Made by a program: the position numbers and the translations under genes. This document shows, piece by piece, positions 25,775-34,876 of a DNA stretch of 64,000 nucleotides (within the stretch, counting starts at the first letter, position 1; each line of letters begins with the position of its first letter). The stretch comes from JBDHDH01 sp039591615. Its GTDB lineage: Bacteria > Gemmatimonadota > Gemmatimonadetes > Gemmatimonadales > GWC2-71-9. The notes beneath the pieces are model-generated. The model searched no databases. It was not told where the DNA came from and worked only from the letters and a program-made list of their open reading frames with translations. The stretch spans positions 1 through 64,000 of the forward strand of contig JBDHDH010000004.1 of assembly GCA_039591615.1 (NCBI GenBank), written 5' to 3'.

Positions 25775-27384
25775 CGCTTCGTCCCCACCGTCATCGCGGC
25801 CGCGGAAAAGACCATGAGGAGCACGCCGTACGCCGCTGCCAATCCCACATCGAACTGCCGAAGCGCACCCAGGATCTCGATGGAGATGGGGCGAGTGTCG
25901 AAGGTGTAGAGCACGATCGACGTCACGAAATCTCCCAGCGCCGTCGCGAAGGCCAGTGCGCCGCCCGCGAGGATCGCCGGACGCAGGAGGGGAAGCGTGA
26001 TCGCGCGCAGCGTCCGCCATCGACCGGCACCGAGGGACGCTGCCGCTTCCTCGAGTGACGGGTCGAGTTGACGGAAACCGGCGAGGACCGATCCCGACGC
26101 GATGGGGATATTCCGAATCAGATACGCGAGGGGCAGGATGACCACCGTCCCCACCAGGACCCAGCGCCCGACCCATGGGGCACGGATACTGAACGTCGCC
26201 GCCAGGGCGATCGCCAGAACAGTGCCCGGCACAGCCCAGGGAACGTTGACCAGCGTTTCGATCATGCCGCGCAGCGATGCCCGCCGCTGGACAACGAGGC
26301 GGCCCGCCCACACAGAGATGGCAAGCGCCGCCACCGTCGCGGCCGCAGCCATCCACAGCGAGTTCATGAGGGGCCGCAGGCGCTCGGGTTCCGAGACCAG
26401 ATCCACGTAGTTGCCGAGCCCATACGCCGGCGGGAAGAGTTGTGTCGTCCAGGTGCCGACAGGGACGAAGGACACCAACACCAGCGTCATGTGGGGAAGC
26501 AAGAGGAAGAGCCCCAGCACCCACCCAACCCCCGTCGCGCCCCACCGGACGAGTGGCCGAGTCAACGCGCGGGCCGGAGGAGCCGTTCCCTTCCCCACCG
26601 CGGCCACCAGGTCGGTCCCCCGCGTGCGGCGAAGCAGTGCCAATCCCACGAGGGCAACCAAGGCGAGACCGGCGGTTTCCGCCGTAGCCATCGCCATGTC
26701 ACCGTTCAGCTTGCTGGCCACGATCTGCGTCGTCATGACCCGAAATCCGCCGCCGAAGATGTAGGGGGCGCTAAACGATCCCAGCGACGTCATGAACGTG
26801 AGGAGCGCGGCGGCCGCCACCTGCGGGCGGAGGAGTGGGAGCGTAACGCGAGCGACGGTGGACCACGGTCCCGCGCCCAGCGACTGCGCCGCCTCGTACA
26901 TGGAACCATCGATGCGCGCGAGGCCCGCTCGCATAAACAGGTAGAAGTACACGTACATCGAGTACGCGTGCACGAGCAAGATGGCCCCGGGGCCCCGCAA
27001 CCGCCACGGCGCTTCGTCCAAACCCAAGACAAGCGCCACGGCACGCCCCACAAAACCGCTCTCGCCGTAAAGGAAGAGAAAGGCGATCACGCCAACCAGT
27101 GGCGGCAGCACGGCCGGCAGCGCAACGAGGGCGCCGAGCACGCGCCGGCCCGGAAAATCGACCCGCTCGAAGACAAAGGCGAGCGGGATGCCAATGATCG
27201 CGGCGAGGGCGACACTGGCAGCCGAGATCCAGATGCTGGCCCACATCGCGGACCACTCTCGACGCTCGCTGACGAACTCCGCAACGTATTGCAGCGTCCA
27301 CCCTGCTTCGCCGCGCACGCTCTGCAGGAATACCAGCGCAAGGGGATACACCACGATCCACAGCAGCAGGACCGTGAGCCACAC
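25771..27384 (-). CDS. Fe3+-type ABC transporter permease, fused two-domain form
   Basis: 537 residues from GTG. Two homologous permease halves, each with about six TM segments and an EAA loop: MYEAAQSLGAGPWSTVARVT in the first and LEEAAASLGAGRWRTLRAIT in the second. This duplicated form is typical of FbpB/ThiP-like permeases. It partners the ATPase and binding protein encoded directly upstream. The gene starts 17 bases after the ATPase stop and overlaps the MFS start at its 3' end. Ferric iron is the likeliest substrate by family; thiamine or phosphonate relatives cannot be excluded. Confidence 0.9.
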   Translation of the reverse strand: MWLTVLLLWIVVYPLALVFLQSVRGEAGWTLQYVAEFVSERREWSAMWASIWISAASVALAAIIGIPLAFVFERVDFPGRRVLGALVALPAVLPPLVGVIAFLFLYGESGFVGRAVALVLGLDEAPWRLRGPGAILLVHAYSMYVYFYLFMRAGLARIDGSMYEAAQSLGAGPWSTVARVTLPLLRPQVAAAALLTFMTSLGSFSAPYIFGGGFRVMTTQIVASKLNGDMAMATAETAGLALVALVGLALLRRTRGTDLVAAVGKGTAPPARALTRPLVRWGATGVGWVLGLFLLLPHMTLVLVSFVPVGTWTTQLFPPAYGLGNYVDLVSEPERLRPLMNSLWMAAAATVAALAISVWAGRLVVQRRASLRGMIETLVNVPWAVPGTVLAIALAATFSIRAPWVGRWVLVGTVVILPLAYLIRNIPIASGSVLAGFRQLDPSLEEAAASLGAGRWRTLRAITLPLLRPAILAGGALAFATALGDFVTSIVLYTFDTRPISIEILGALRQFDVGLAAAYGVLLMVFSAAAMTVGTKR

Positions 27385-27401
27385 GCCGCGAGGTCTTCGT
27401 G

Positions 27402-28433
27402 TCAGGGTTCCTCCGCAAACGCGAGGGCCCGATCGGCGACAACCCGAACCGCGTCACCGTGCTGCGCCGCGTGAACGGGCGCCTCCACCTCGAGCACAGC
27501 GTCACCCACGCGAACCTGGAAGTACGCTCGCGCACCCGTGTACCGACGCACTGCGATTGTCCCGCTGATCCCCTCCTCGGCGAAGCGAATCGATTCGGGC
27601 CGCACCACCACCGTCACTCGAGTGCCTGGCTTCACGGGTGCTGGTGTCTCCACAGTCCATTCGCCACCGACATCGAGTTTCGCTCGGTTCGGCGTGACCA
27701 ACGTTGCCGACAGCGTGCTGGCTCGCCCGACGAAAGTGGCGACGAAGCGCGTCCGCGGTCGTTCGTAAAGCTCGGGTGGCGTCCCGGCTTGCTCCAGGCG
27801 ACCATCCCGCAACACGGCCACCCTGTCACCGAGAGCGAACGCTTCTTCCTGTTCGTGCGTCACCAGCACGGTCGTTACACCGGTCTTCTCGAGGGCTGCC
27901 CGCAGCTCGCGGCGCGTCCGCTCCCGCAGACCGGGGTCGAGATTGGAGAGCGGCTCATCCAGCAGGAGGACTCGCGGTTCGGGGGCCAACGCACGAGCCA
28001 CCGCAACCCGCTGCTGCTGACCGCCGGAGAGCTCGGTCACCTTCCGTTGCTCGAAACCCGCAAGATCGACCAGCGCCAGCATCTCGGCGATCCGCCCGTT
28101 GCGGTCCGTCGGTGTCCCGCGTTTCGCGAGACCAAAGGCCACGTTCTCGGCCACGGTGAGGTGTGGGAAGAGGGCGTAGTGTTGAAAGACCATGCCGAAG
28201 CGCCGTTGCGCTGGGGGGAGACGGGTGACCTCGCGTCCGTCGACGAGGATAGCTCCCTGATCCGGACGTTCGAATCCGGCCAGCAAACGCAACGTCGTGG
28301 TCTTGCCACTGCCACTGGGACCCAGCAACGCGAGCACACTCCCCCGACGAACAGATACCGAGAGCTTCTCTACCGCGGTGTGCTCCGCGAAGCACTTCGT
28401 GAGATCTCTGAGCTCGAGGAAGGCCTCCGGCAT
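27402..28433 (-). CDS. ABC transporter ATP-binding protein (FbpC/PotA type)
   Basis: 343 residues. Walker A at 38-45 (GPSGSGKT), Q-loop Gln84 in VFQHYALFP, signature LSGGQ 135-139, Walker B VLLLDE 155-160, switch His in LVTHEQEEAF. A C-terminal TOBE-like domain covers about 240-340 (VRPESIRFAEEGISGTIAV). It powers the fused permease downstream; its ATG directly follows the stop of the binding-protein gene. Confidence 0.92.
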   Translation of the reverse strand: MPEAFLELRDLTKCFAEHTAVEKLSVSVRRGSVLALLGPSGSGKTTTLRLLAGFERPDQGAILVDGREVTRLPPAQRRFGMVFQHYALFPHLTVAENVAFGLAKRGTPTDRNGRIAEMLALVDLAGFEQRKVTELSGGQQQRVAVARALAPEPRVLLLDEPLSNLDPGLRERTRRELRAALEKTGVTTVLVTHEQEEAFALGDRVAVLRDGRLEQAGTPPELYERPRTRFVATFVGRASTLSATLVTPNRAKLDVGGEWTVETPAPVKPGTRVTVVVRPESIRFAEEGISGTIAVRRYTGARAYFQVRVGDAVLEVEAPVHAAQHGDAVRVVADRALAFAEEP

Positions 28434-29516
28434 TCAGCGCGCCACCGCCGCTGCCCCGCGACCGCGGACGTGGCGGTCCCAATAGTCCATCCACTCGGAG
28501 TCCCGACGGCTCAGGAGTTCCCAGTCGATTTGGGCGGGGACGAGCTGCTCCCGCACACGCCGCGCCCAGCTTGGGAGCGAGTCGCCCGGCAGGTCGATGC
28601 GGGCAGGCAACCGATACGTCTCTCGGGCAGCCAGGAGCTGTAATTCCCGTGACCCCACCCAATCGATGAACCGACGGGCCGCTTCGGGATGCTTCGCTCC
28701 TCGCACGAGCGCGATGGCATCCTCGATGACGGGTGTCCCGCTGGGTGGCAAGTTGTAGCCGAAGGGACTGCCCTTGTCCGCCTCCACCAAGATGTCCGGG
28801 AGATCCCACAGGGTGACAACGCCCTCTTGCCGCAGGAGCTTCTGGTGGAGCAGCGCCGGATTGAAGACATACTCTCTCGTCTGGGCGTCGAGCCGTCTGA
28901 GCCACCGGAATCCCGCCGCCGTGTCGCCAGTGGCTCGGATCCCGCGCTCGACGATCATGCCGAAGATCGTTCGCATCGTGCCTGAGGCCAGCGGCTCGCG
29001 AATAATCACTTGCCCGCGCCACCGGGGGGCGAGTACGTCATCCCAATCCCTCGGAGCTTCGTCCTCGGACAACGCCGTGGAGTTGTAGGCGATCACCGCC
29101 GGGGTTTCGTACGCGGCGAAATACAGGCCGCTTGGCCCTTGCGCGCGGGCCGGAATCGCATCGGCCCAGGAAGGACGGTACGCGACCAACAGCGATTCCG
29201 CCGCGGCCCGACGAAACAGTGTCGAGGGCCCACCGAACCATACGTCGGCCTGCGGATTGGCCCGCTCCGAGCGGATGCGGTCGAGCGCGTCCTGGGATCC
29301 CATGTCCAGCCATCGGACGTCGACGTCGACATTTGCCTCCTCGAAACGCGTCTCCGTCAGCTCCAGCAGGTCACGACCGTGAGGGGAGTACACCACCACG
29401 GGCGTTCTCCCGTCGCCGCAACTCGTGAGGGCCGCGGCCTCGATTACCAGGGCGAGCACCGACGGACGGAGAGACGAGAGAACAGCGGACCGCCAGACGG
29501 TCAACCTATTGCGCAT
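28434..29516 (-). CDS. ABC transporter substrate-binding lipoprotein (Fe3+ type)
   Basis: About 360 residues. I take the second ATG (29516); the first is at 29525. Both overlap the end of the deacetylase gene, whose stop is at 29506. A hydrophobic leader ends at a lipobox-like LTSC. The mature protein begins TPVVVYSPHGRDLLE and carries 'ADVWFGGPSTLF', 'YETPAVIAYNSTAL' and 'DWDDVLAPRWRGQVIIRE', the standard pattern of class-II iron-type binding proteins. It delivers ligand to the permease/ATPase pair encoded downstream. Ferric iron is the default guess; Tyr ligands are not proven. Confidence 0.88.
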   Translation of the reverse strand: MRNRLTVWRSAVLSSLRPSVLALVIEAAALTSCGDGRTPVVVYSPHGRDLLELTETRFEEANVDVDVRWLDMGSQDALDRIRSERANPQADVWFGGPSTLFRRAAAESLLVAYRPSWADAIPARAQGPSGLYFAAYETPAVIAYNSTALSEDEAPRDWDDVLAPRWRGQVIIREPLASGTMRTIFGMIVERGIRATGDTAAGFRWLRRLDAQTREYVFNPALLHQKLLRQEGVVTLWDLPDILVEADKGSPFGYNLPPSGTPVIEDAIALVRGAKHPEAARRFIDWVGSRELQLLAARETYRLPARIDLPGDSLPSWARRVREQLVPAQIDWELLSRRDSEWMDYWDRHVRGRGAAAVAR

Positions 29517-32034
29517 GCGTGGCACTCAATCCAAGCAGGTTGAGGAACACGCGATACGCCCCCGGCACACCGGCCGGCAGCGCACGGAAGAAGCTCAGGC
29601 CCGTGTAGATGTACGTTCCTTGGCCGTACCGAGCGACGAGCAGCGCTCCACGGACGGGCTCCCCGCCCGGGTCCGCCATCGCGAGGAGCGGCTCAAACGC
29701 AGCATCCCACGAGCGGGGGAAATACAGTCCGCGTTCCTGCGGCCACCCCTGCCAATCCTCATCGTTGATCAGATTGGGACTCACGAACGCTGGATGGGTC
29801 CGATCGAGGATGCGCACCGGCGTCGTCTCGTCGGTAATGCGGTCGTGGGGGCGGGCGATTTCCAATGAATACGGCGCAAACCCGCCACGGACGAACTGGT
29901 ATTGCTGATACTGCACGAGCACTAGCCCACCCCGCTCCACATACTCGAGCAGTCGATCATTGTGGCGCGCCAACGCGGAGTCTGCTTCGTACGCTCGGCT
30001 CCCGATGACGATCGCGTCGTACAGCGCCAGATCGTCACCGGCGAGATCCTGGGCGTCGAGAAGATCGAGTGGGACCCCAATGCCCCGTAACGCCTCCGGA
30101 ACCCGGTCCGACGCCCCTCGCACGTACCCAACACGCCGAACGGTCGGCAACGTGATGGGTGCAATATGAATCGCTGCGCGCGCGGGGCGGAGCCACGACA
30201 CCGGACGAATATGCGGGTACGTGATGTCGTGGATGCCATGGTCGAACAGGCGCCCATCGCTGGTCCGCGCCACCACGCGTGCGGACACGGATTGCCGCTC
30301 CACACCGAGCGGACGTTCGACCGTGAACGCGTACGAGCGACGCTCGCCAAGTCGCTCGAGCCGGAACGGCTGGTCCTCGGGGACGGGCCATCCGTCGACG
30401 ACGAACCGAAGAGACCCCGTGAGCGTATCGGGGACATTGGCCGTCAGCGTGACGCTGAGTGTCTTCGACCGCGGGCCGGCGCTGGACCACACGAGCGTCC
30501 GGGGGGCCACCCGCACATCGACTGCAGGCACGATGCGCAAGGGTCTGCGGATCTCGCCGACGGCCTGTTCCCGGAAACGATGGGTGATCTCTCGACTCAG
30601 GTGCACCGTCACACCGTCGATCTGCACGCGGGCCACCGCGGCCATGAGCGGCGGTCCGAACGGCAACCCGCGCTCCTCCGGACGGGCGGCGCTCCAGTCG
30701 TACAGCTCGCCACGCAAAGGAGCGGCGAGAAAGTAGGGCTGCGTCAGGGATGCAGTGGCGCTGACCCGATGAGTGGTGCGCAAGGTCTCCAACGTCCCTG
30801 GTTCGAGGCGCGCTCCCAAGAACGCCACCCGAGCGGAGGAGGCGGCTTCGCTCGCCGGGGCGATCTCGGCCCCCCGAGCCGGCAGCACCGTGATATCCTC
30901 GATGACCACCTCGAGCGGACCGCCGTTGTACAGGTCGACTCGCACGTCGAACGTCTGGCCGGGAACGAGGTCGGCGTGGGACGCCGTCGCGTCGAGCACG
31001 AGCCCCGCGGCGACGGTGAGCGCCTCCTCGAGCAATCGCCGTCGGTCGTCAGGTAGACCGTCGCGCCGCGCCCGTCGCAACGCCGCCAGCAGTGGTTGAA
31101 CCGCATCGGCGAGTCGCTTTGGTGACAACTCTGCTCGCAACGAGTCGCCAAACAGGGCGGCCCACGAGGTATCCCGCGGGATTCCGTCAAAGAGCCGTTG
31201 GTCAGCGCCGTGCTCGACCCGGCTCTCGAGCCGCGCGAAGCGCGTTCGCGCCGGACCTGTCGGTTGGAGCACACCGAAGTCCTGCGACCGGTGCTGGCTC
31301 CGGCTGGCCATGGCGATCTGATGGTGGGTCCTTCCACTCCGCGGGTCGAGGCCACCCGTTGGCAGCACGAGAGTCGTGGCAGCGGAGTCGAACCGGGTAG
31401 AGCGATACAGCTTGAGGGGCGTCCACGGGGCGAGTCGTTCTTCACTGCCCAGCTCAGAGAAAGCCATTGAATCACCGGCGATGGCAAACGCGCGGCGGGC
31501 GAGCAGCGCCGATAGGCGATGTTGACCGTGCCCGTCTCGCGCCGTGCCGGAGAAGGCCGCCACCATCACGTGCGGCCGGAAGCGGCGCACCACCCGCACG
31601 ACGTCCTTCAAAACCGAATCGGGGAGCCAGTTTCGTTCCGTTTCGTCGAGCGACCGCGTATATCCGAAATCGAAGGCACGCGTAAAGAATTGATCGGCGC
31701 CGTCGATGGCCCGGGCTGCTTGCAGCTCTCGCGAGCGGAGCAGACCGAGGGCGATGCCGAGCTCAGAACCCAGGAGGTTTTGCCCCCCCTCGCCCCGGGA
31801 GAGGGAGAGATACGCTGACTCGGCACCGAACCCCCGCTCCATGAGGGCGAGGAGGGCGGTGTCCTCGTCGTCCGGATGCGCGCCGACCACCAGCACCCGA
31901 CGAGGCTCCGCGAGTCGCTGGAGCAGGGCGTCGAGGGTAACGATGCCACCCGTGGAGGGAGGTGCCAGCTGCGCGGTGATCGGTGAGCTCACGGCACCGA
32001 AGAGCCCGAAAAGAACCGTGACGCTACGCGGCAT
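29506..32034 (-). CDS. PIG-L (LmbE-like) deacetylase with a C-terminal amidotransferase-like domain
   Basis: 842 residues from the ATG at 32034, which overlaps the preceding gene's stop by 11 bp and gives a signal peptide (MPRSVTVLFGLFGAVSSPITA). The zinc motif AHPDDE is at 52-57 and HGQH follows near 165. The middle 300 residues look like beta-sandwich domains. The last 200 (RRVGYVRGASDRVPEALRGI; LYDAIVIGSRAYEAD; ALLVARYGQGTYIYTGLSFF) resemble the ThuA/GATase1-like modules often fused to exported PIG-L proteins. It probably deacetylates an N-acetylated sugar or glycoconjugate outside the cytoplasm. It lies in the same unit as the ABC importer. Confidence 0.87.
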   Translation of the reverse strand: MPRSVTVLFGLFGAVSSPITAQLAPPSTGGIVTLDALLQRLAEPRRVLVVGAHPDDEDTALLALMERGFGAESAYLSLSRGEGGQNLLGSELGIALGLLRSRELQAARAIDGADQFFTRAFDFGYTRSLDETERNWLPDSVLKDVVRVVRRFRPHVMVAAFSGTARDGHGQHRLSALLARRAFAIAGDSMAFSELGSEERLAPWTPLKLYRSTRFDSAATTLVLPTGGLDPRSGRTHHQIAMASRSQHRSQDFGVLQPTGPARTRFARLESRVEHGADQRLFDGIPRDTSWAALFGDSLRAELSPKRLADAVQPLLAALRRARRDGLPDDRRRLLEEALTVAAGLVLDATASHADLVPGQTFDVRVDLYNGGPLEVVIEDITVLPARGAEIAPASEAASSARVAFLGARLEPGTLETLRTTHRVSATASLTQPYFLAAPLRGELYDWSAARPEERGLPFGPPLMAAVARVQIDGVTVHLSREITHRFREQAVGEIRRPLRIVPAVDVRVAPRTLVWSSAGPRSKTLSVTLTANVPDTLTGSLRFVVDGWPVPEDQPFRLERLGERRSYAFTVERPLGVERQSVSARVVARTSDGRLFDHGIHDITYPHIRPVSWLRPARAAIHIAPITLPTVRRVGYVRGASDRVPEALRGIGVPLDLLDAQDLAGDDLALYDAIVIGSRAYEADSALARHNDRLLEYVERGGLVLVQYQQYQFVRGGFAPYSLEIARPHDRITDETTPVRILDRTHPAFVSPNLINDEDWQGWPQERGLYFPRSWDAAFEPLLAMADPGGEPVRGALLVARYGQGTYIYTGLSFFRALPAGVPGAYRVFLNLLGLSATHAQ

Positions 32035-32677
32035 CACGGGCGACGACGATGCTCCGCAGGCGCTCTGCGCTCGGGTCGTCTTTTTCGGCGAACGGTCGCG
32101 GATGACCCCCGGCGTCCGGGACCACGTGAGGACATACGAATTCGAGCCTCCGAGCCTGGATGCGGTCGTGCACCGCGTGCGTGCACACCGGCGCCGCCAC
32201 CAGAATCTTGGCCGGATCCAGGGCACGGACGGCCCTGGAGGCGGCCAGGACCTTCCACGGAGCGGTAACCGGGCCATCCACGAGGACGACCTCGGCACCT
32301 TCCACCATGCGGATGGGGCGGTGGCCGCGATAGAGGAGACGTTCTGTCTTCACGGCTCGCCGTGCTTTCTCAATGGCCTCCGTGAGGGCCCCCATGAGGC
32401 CGAAGCGGGGCTGAAACGCCGGATCCAGCTCGGCGTCGGCGTCTTCCGCCACCGCACCGATGATGCCGAGTCCCGTCAACCGCACAAAAGAGGACACGAT
32501 GACGTCGAACTCCGACCCCAGCACCTTCGCTGCATGAAAGGCGATCTCCACGCCACGCGGCGTCACGCCAACCATGACGGCTGGCCGGGTCACGCGGCGG
32601 TACAGCCAGCGGCCCAGCTCGGCCCCAGCATGCGAGCGCGACTGAAAGAGCGGTGCGGGTGGCGGTGAGGAGGTCAT
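32024..32677 (-). CDS. Phosphoribosyltransferase-like protein with a degenerate PRPP loop
   Basis: 217 residues from the ATG at 32677. The start follows a TATAAT by 12 bases. The body matches the COG1926-type PRTases: FQSRSHAGAELGRWL at the N-terminus, VTPRGVEIAF in place of PRGG-V-VG, and YRGHRPIRMVEGAEVVLVDG before the nucleotide loop. But the expected VDDGxATGxT is VDGPVTAPW, losing one acidic residue and the Gly/Thr phosphate loop. PRPP binding is therefore doubtful. First gene of the run PRTase-like, PIG-L, binding protein, ATPase, permease, MFS. Confidence 0.75.
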   Translation of the reverse strand: MTSSPPPAPLFQSRSHAGAELGRWLYRRVTRPAVMVGVTPRGVEIAFHAAKVLGSEFDVIVSSFVRLTGLGIIGAVAEDADAELDPAFQPRFGLMGALTEAIEKARRAVKTERLLYRGHRPIRMVEGAEVVLVDGPVTAPWKVLAASRAVRALDPAKILVAAPVCTHAVHDRIQARRLEFVCPHVVPDAGGHPRPFAEKDDPSAERLRSIVVARDAA

Positions 32678-32989
32678 CGTGTCAAGCGAATTATAGCATG
32701 CACGCCAGCTGTCAGGTGCTGGGGGCAGTGGCAGGGGTGGCGACGGGGGATCGCCGGGATGCACGGCCCTCCACCCAGTCCTCACTGCTGGCAGCCGGGA
32801 TACCCGTGCCCAACACGGCCGGCACGCCACCCGACACCAGAAATCCGTAGCGCCGTGGCATGCGCTCTGCCATATTGATGAAGTGTGCGCTGGGACACGG
32901 CACGACCCGTCGTGGGTCAGCCAATTGGGTCGCGTGACTCAAGGCTCTATGAAACTCTAAGGCACGAAGCGCGAAGGTCGGAAGATAGA
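32678..32989. other. Divergent intergenic region
   Basis: About 310 bases between the PRTase-like gene (minus) and the acyl-CoA dehydrogenase gene (plus). A perfect TATAAT on the minus strand at 32695-32690 should start the minus transcript within about five bases of its ATG. GACCC and GGGTC at about 32907-32921 form a small hairpin. The plus-strand promoter is not obvious. No gene seen. Confidence 0.55.
32690..32695 (-). promoter_or_regulatory. TATAAT -10 box for a nearly leaderless transcript
   Basis: A perfect TATAAT on the minus strand ends 12 bases before the ATG at 32677, predicting a 5' leader of about five bases. No Shine-Dalgarno fits in that space. No good -35 is seen. Confidence 0.55.
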
Positions 32990-34861
32990 ATGACATCGGC
33001 TGCACCGGCGAAGACGACGGGCGAGCGCCATGTCAGTGAACAGGAAGCTCGCCAGGTTGCTGAGGCTGCGCGCCAGACCGAGTGGACGGCGCCCAGCTTC
33101 ATCCGCGAATTGTTTGATGGCAAGATCCACCTCGACCTCGTCCATCCCTTCCCCCGCATCGACGAACGCGATCTCCAACGTGCCAGACCCTGGCTCGACG
33201 AGCTGGAGAAGTTCCTGCGAGAGAACGTGGATGCAGAGAAGATCGACAACGAACACAAAGTCCCGCGTCACGTCATCGACGGACTGGCAAGACTGGGCTG
33301 TTTTGGCATCAAGATCCCGAGGGAATATGGAGGCCTCGGATTCAACCAGTCGATCTACAATCGCGCGGTCTCCCTCGCGTCCAGCGCCGAGGGGTCGATC
33401 GGCGTGCTCCTCTCGGCGCACCAATCCATCGGCGTCCCCCAGCCCCTCAAACTCTTCGGTACGCCCGAGCAGAAGAAGAAGTACTTTCCGCGCCTCGCCA
33501 ATGGCGAGATCAGCGCCTTCGCGCTCACGGAACAGAGTGTGGGGAGTGACCCGGCGCGGATGAGCACTACTGCGGTGCCGGACGAGGACGGCAAGACCTA
33601 CATCCTCAACGGCGAGAAGCTGTGGTGCACGAACGGCACCATCGCCGACATCATGGTGGTGATGGCCCGAACGGGAGAGCGCGGTATCACGGCCTTCATC
33701 GTCGAGGCGAACTGGCCGGGCGTGGAAGTCGTGCACCGCTGTCACTTCATGGGTCTCCACGGCATCGAGAACGGGGTCGTCCGCTTCACCAACGTGCGCG
33801 TGCCCAAGGAGAACATCCTCTGGGCAGAGGGGAAGGGACTCAAGCTCGCCCTCATCACGCTCAATACGGGCCGATTGACGCTCCCGGCTACCTCGGCAGC
33901 GGCCGCGAAGGCGTGCCTCGGTATCGCCCGGCGGTTCTGCCAGGGGCGGGTCCAGTGGGGGCACCCTATCGGCAAACATGACGCGATCGCCCAAAAGCTG
34001 GGGCGCCTCGCGGCCACGACGTTCGCCATGGAAGCTGTTGCGGACCTTTCAGCTCTCATGGCCGATCAGGGCAAGTTCGATATCCGTCTCGAGGCCGCCA
34101 CGGCCAAGATGTGGAACACCGAGCAGGGCTGGAAGCTCATCGACGACACGCTCCAGATCCGCAGTGGCCGTGGCTACGAGCGGTCCGAGAGCCTGCGGGC
34201 TCGCGGCGAGCGACCGGAGCCTATCGAACGAATGATGCGCGATTTCCGCATCAACATGATCTTCGAAGGCTCCAGCGAGATCATGCGGCTCTTTATTGCA
34301 CGCGAGGTGGTGGATACACATCTCAAAGTTGCGGGCGCCATCGCGGACCCGAAGACCTCGTTTGCGCAGAAGGTTCCCGCGTTCATCCGAGCCGGCCTCT
34401 ACTACCTCTTCTGGTATCCAACTCGGTGGCTCGGCTGGGGCTGGTGGCCTCGCTACAATGAGTTCGGCAAGCTGGCCAGACACCTGCGCTATGTCAGCAG
34501 ACGGTCGCGCCGCCTCGCCCGATCGCTATTCCACGCGATCGTCCGATTCGGCCCCAAGCTCGAGAGGCGTCAGTCGATCTTGTTCCGTCTGGTGGAGGTC
34601 GGTGCCGAGCTCTTTGCCATGACCGCCGCCTGTTCTCGCGCACAGATGCTCCAGACGAGCAAGGATCCCGAGGAGCGGGCGCGCGCGGCCGCGGCGATAC
34701 ATCTGGCCGACGCGTTCTGCCAGCTGGCCCGCCGTCGTATCGAGGAGCGCTTCGACCGCCTCTTCAACAACGACGACGTCGCGATGTACAAGACTGCCCA
34801 AAGGGTCATGGCGGACGAGGCCCGTTGGCTGGAAAAGGGCGATATCATCGAGCCGGCCTGA
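32990..34861 (+). CDS. Acyl-CoA dehydrogenase, very-long-chain/ACAD9-like, with C-terminal extension
   Basis: 623 residues from the ATG at 32990 (the frame is open to 32885 but without support). The ACAD fold is complete: LARLGCFGIKIPREYGGLGF, FALTEQSVGSDPARM (FAD and substrate loop), WCTNGTIADIMVVMA, and the catalytic-Glu region MIFEGSSEIMRLFIAREVV. A further roughly 170 residues follow (FAQKVPAFIRAGLYYLFWY and onward), like the C-terminal domain of VLCAD/ACAD9 that contacts the membrane; it is Arg- and Trp-rich here. It performs the first step of fatty-acid beta-oxidation. Monocistronic and convergent with the next gene. Confidence 0.9.
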   Translation: MTSAAPAKTTGERHVSEQEARQVAEAARQTEWTAPSFIRELFDGKIHLDLVHPFPRIDERDLQRARPWLDELEKFLRENVDAEKIDNEHKVPRHVIDGLARLGCFGIKIPREYGGLGFNQSIYNRAVSLASSAEGSIGVLLSAHQSIGVPQPLKLFGTPEQKKKYFPRLANGEISAFALTEQSVGSDPARMSTTAVPDEDGKTYILNGEKLWCTNGTIADIMVVMARTGERGITAFIVEANWPGVEVVHRCHFMGLHGIENGVVRFTNVRVPKENILWAEGKGLKLALITLNTGRLTLPATSAAAAKACLGIARRFCQGRVQWGHPIGKHDAIAQKLGRLAATTFAMEAVADLSALMADQGKFDIRLEAATAKMWNTEQGWKLIDDTLQIRSGRGYERSESLRARGERPEPIERMMRDFRINMIFEGSSEIMRLFIAREVVDTHLKVAGAIADPKTSFAQKVPAFIRAGLYYLFWYPTRWLGWGWWPRYNEFGKLARHLRYVSRRSRRLARSLFHAIVRFGPKLERRQSILFRLVEVGAELFAMTAACSRAQMLQTSKDPEERARAAAAIHLADAFCQLARRRIEERFDRLFNNDDVAMYKTAQRVMADEARWLEKGDIIEPA

Positions 34862-34876
34862 AGGGCCGGCGCAAGC

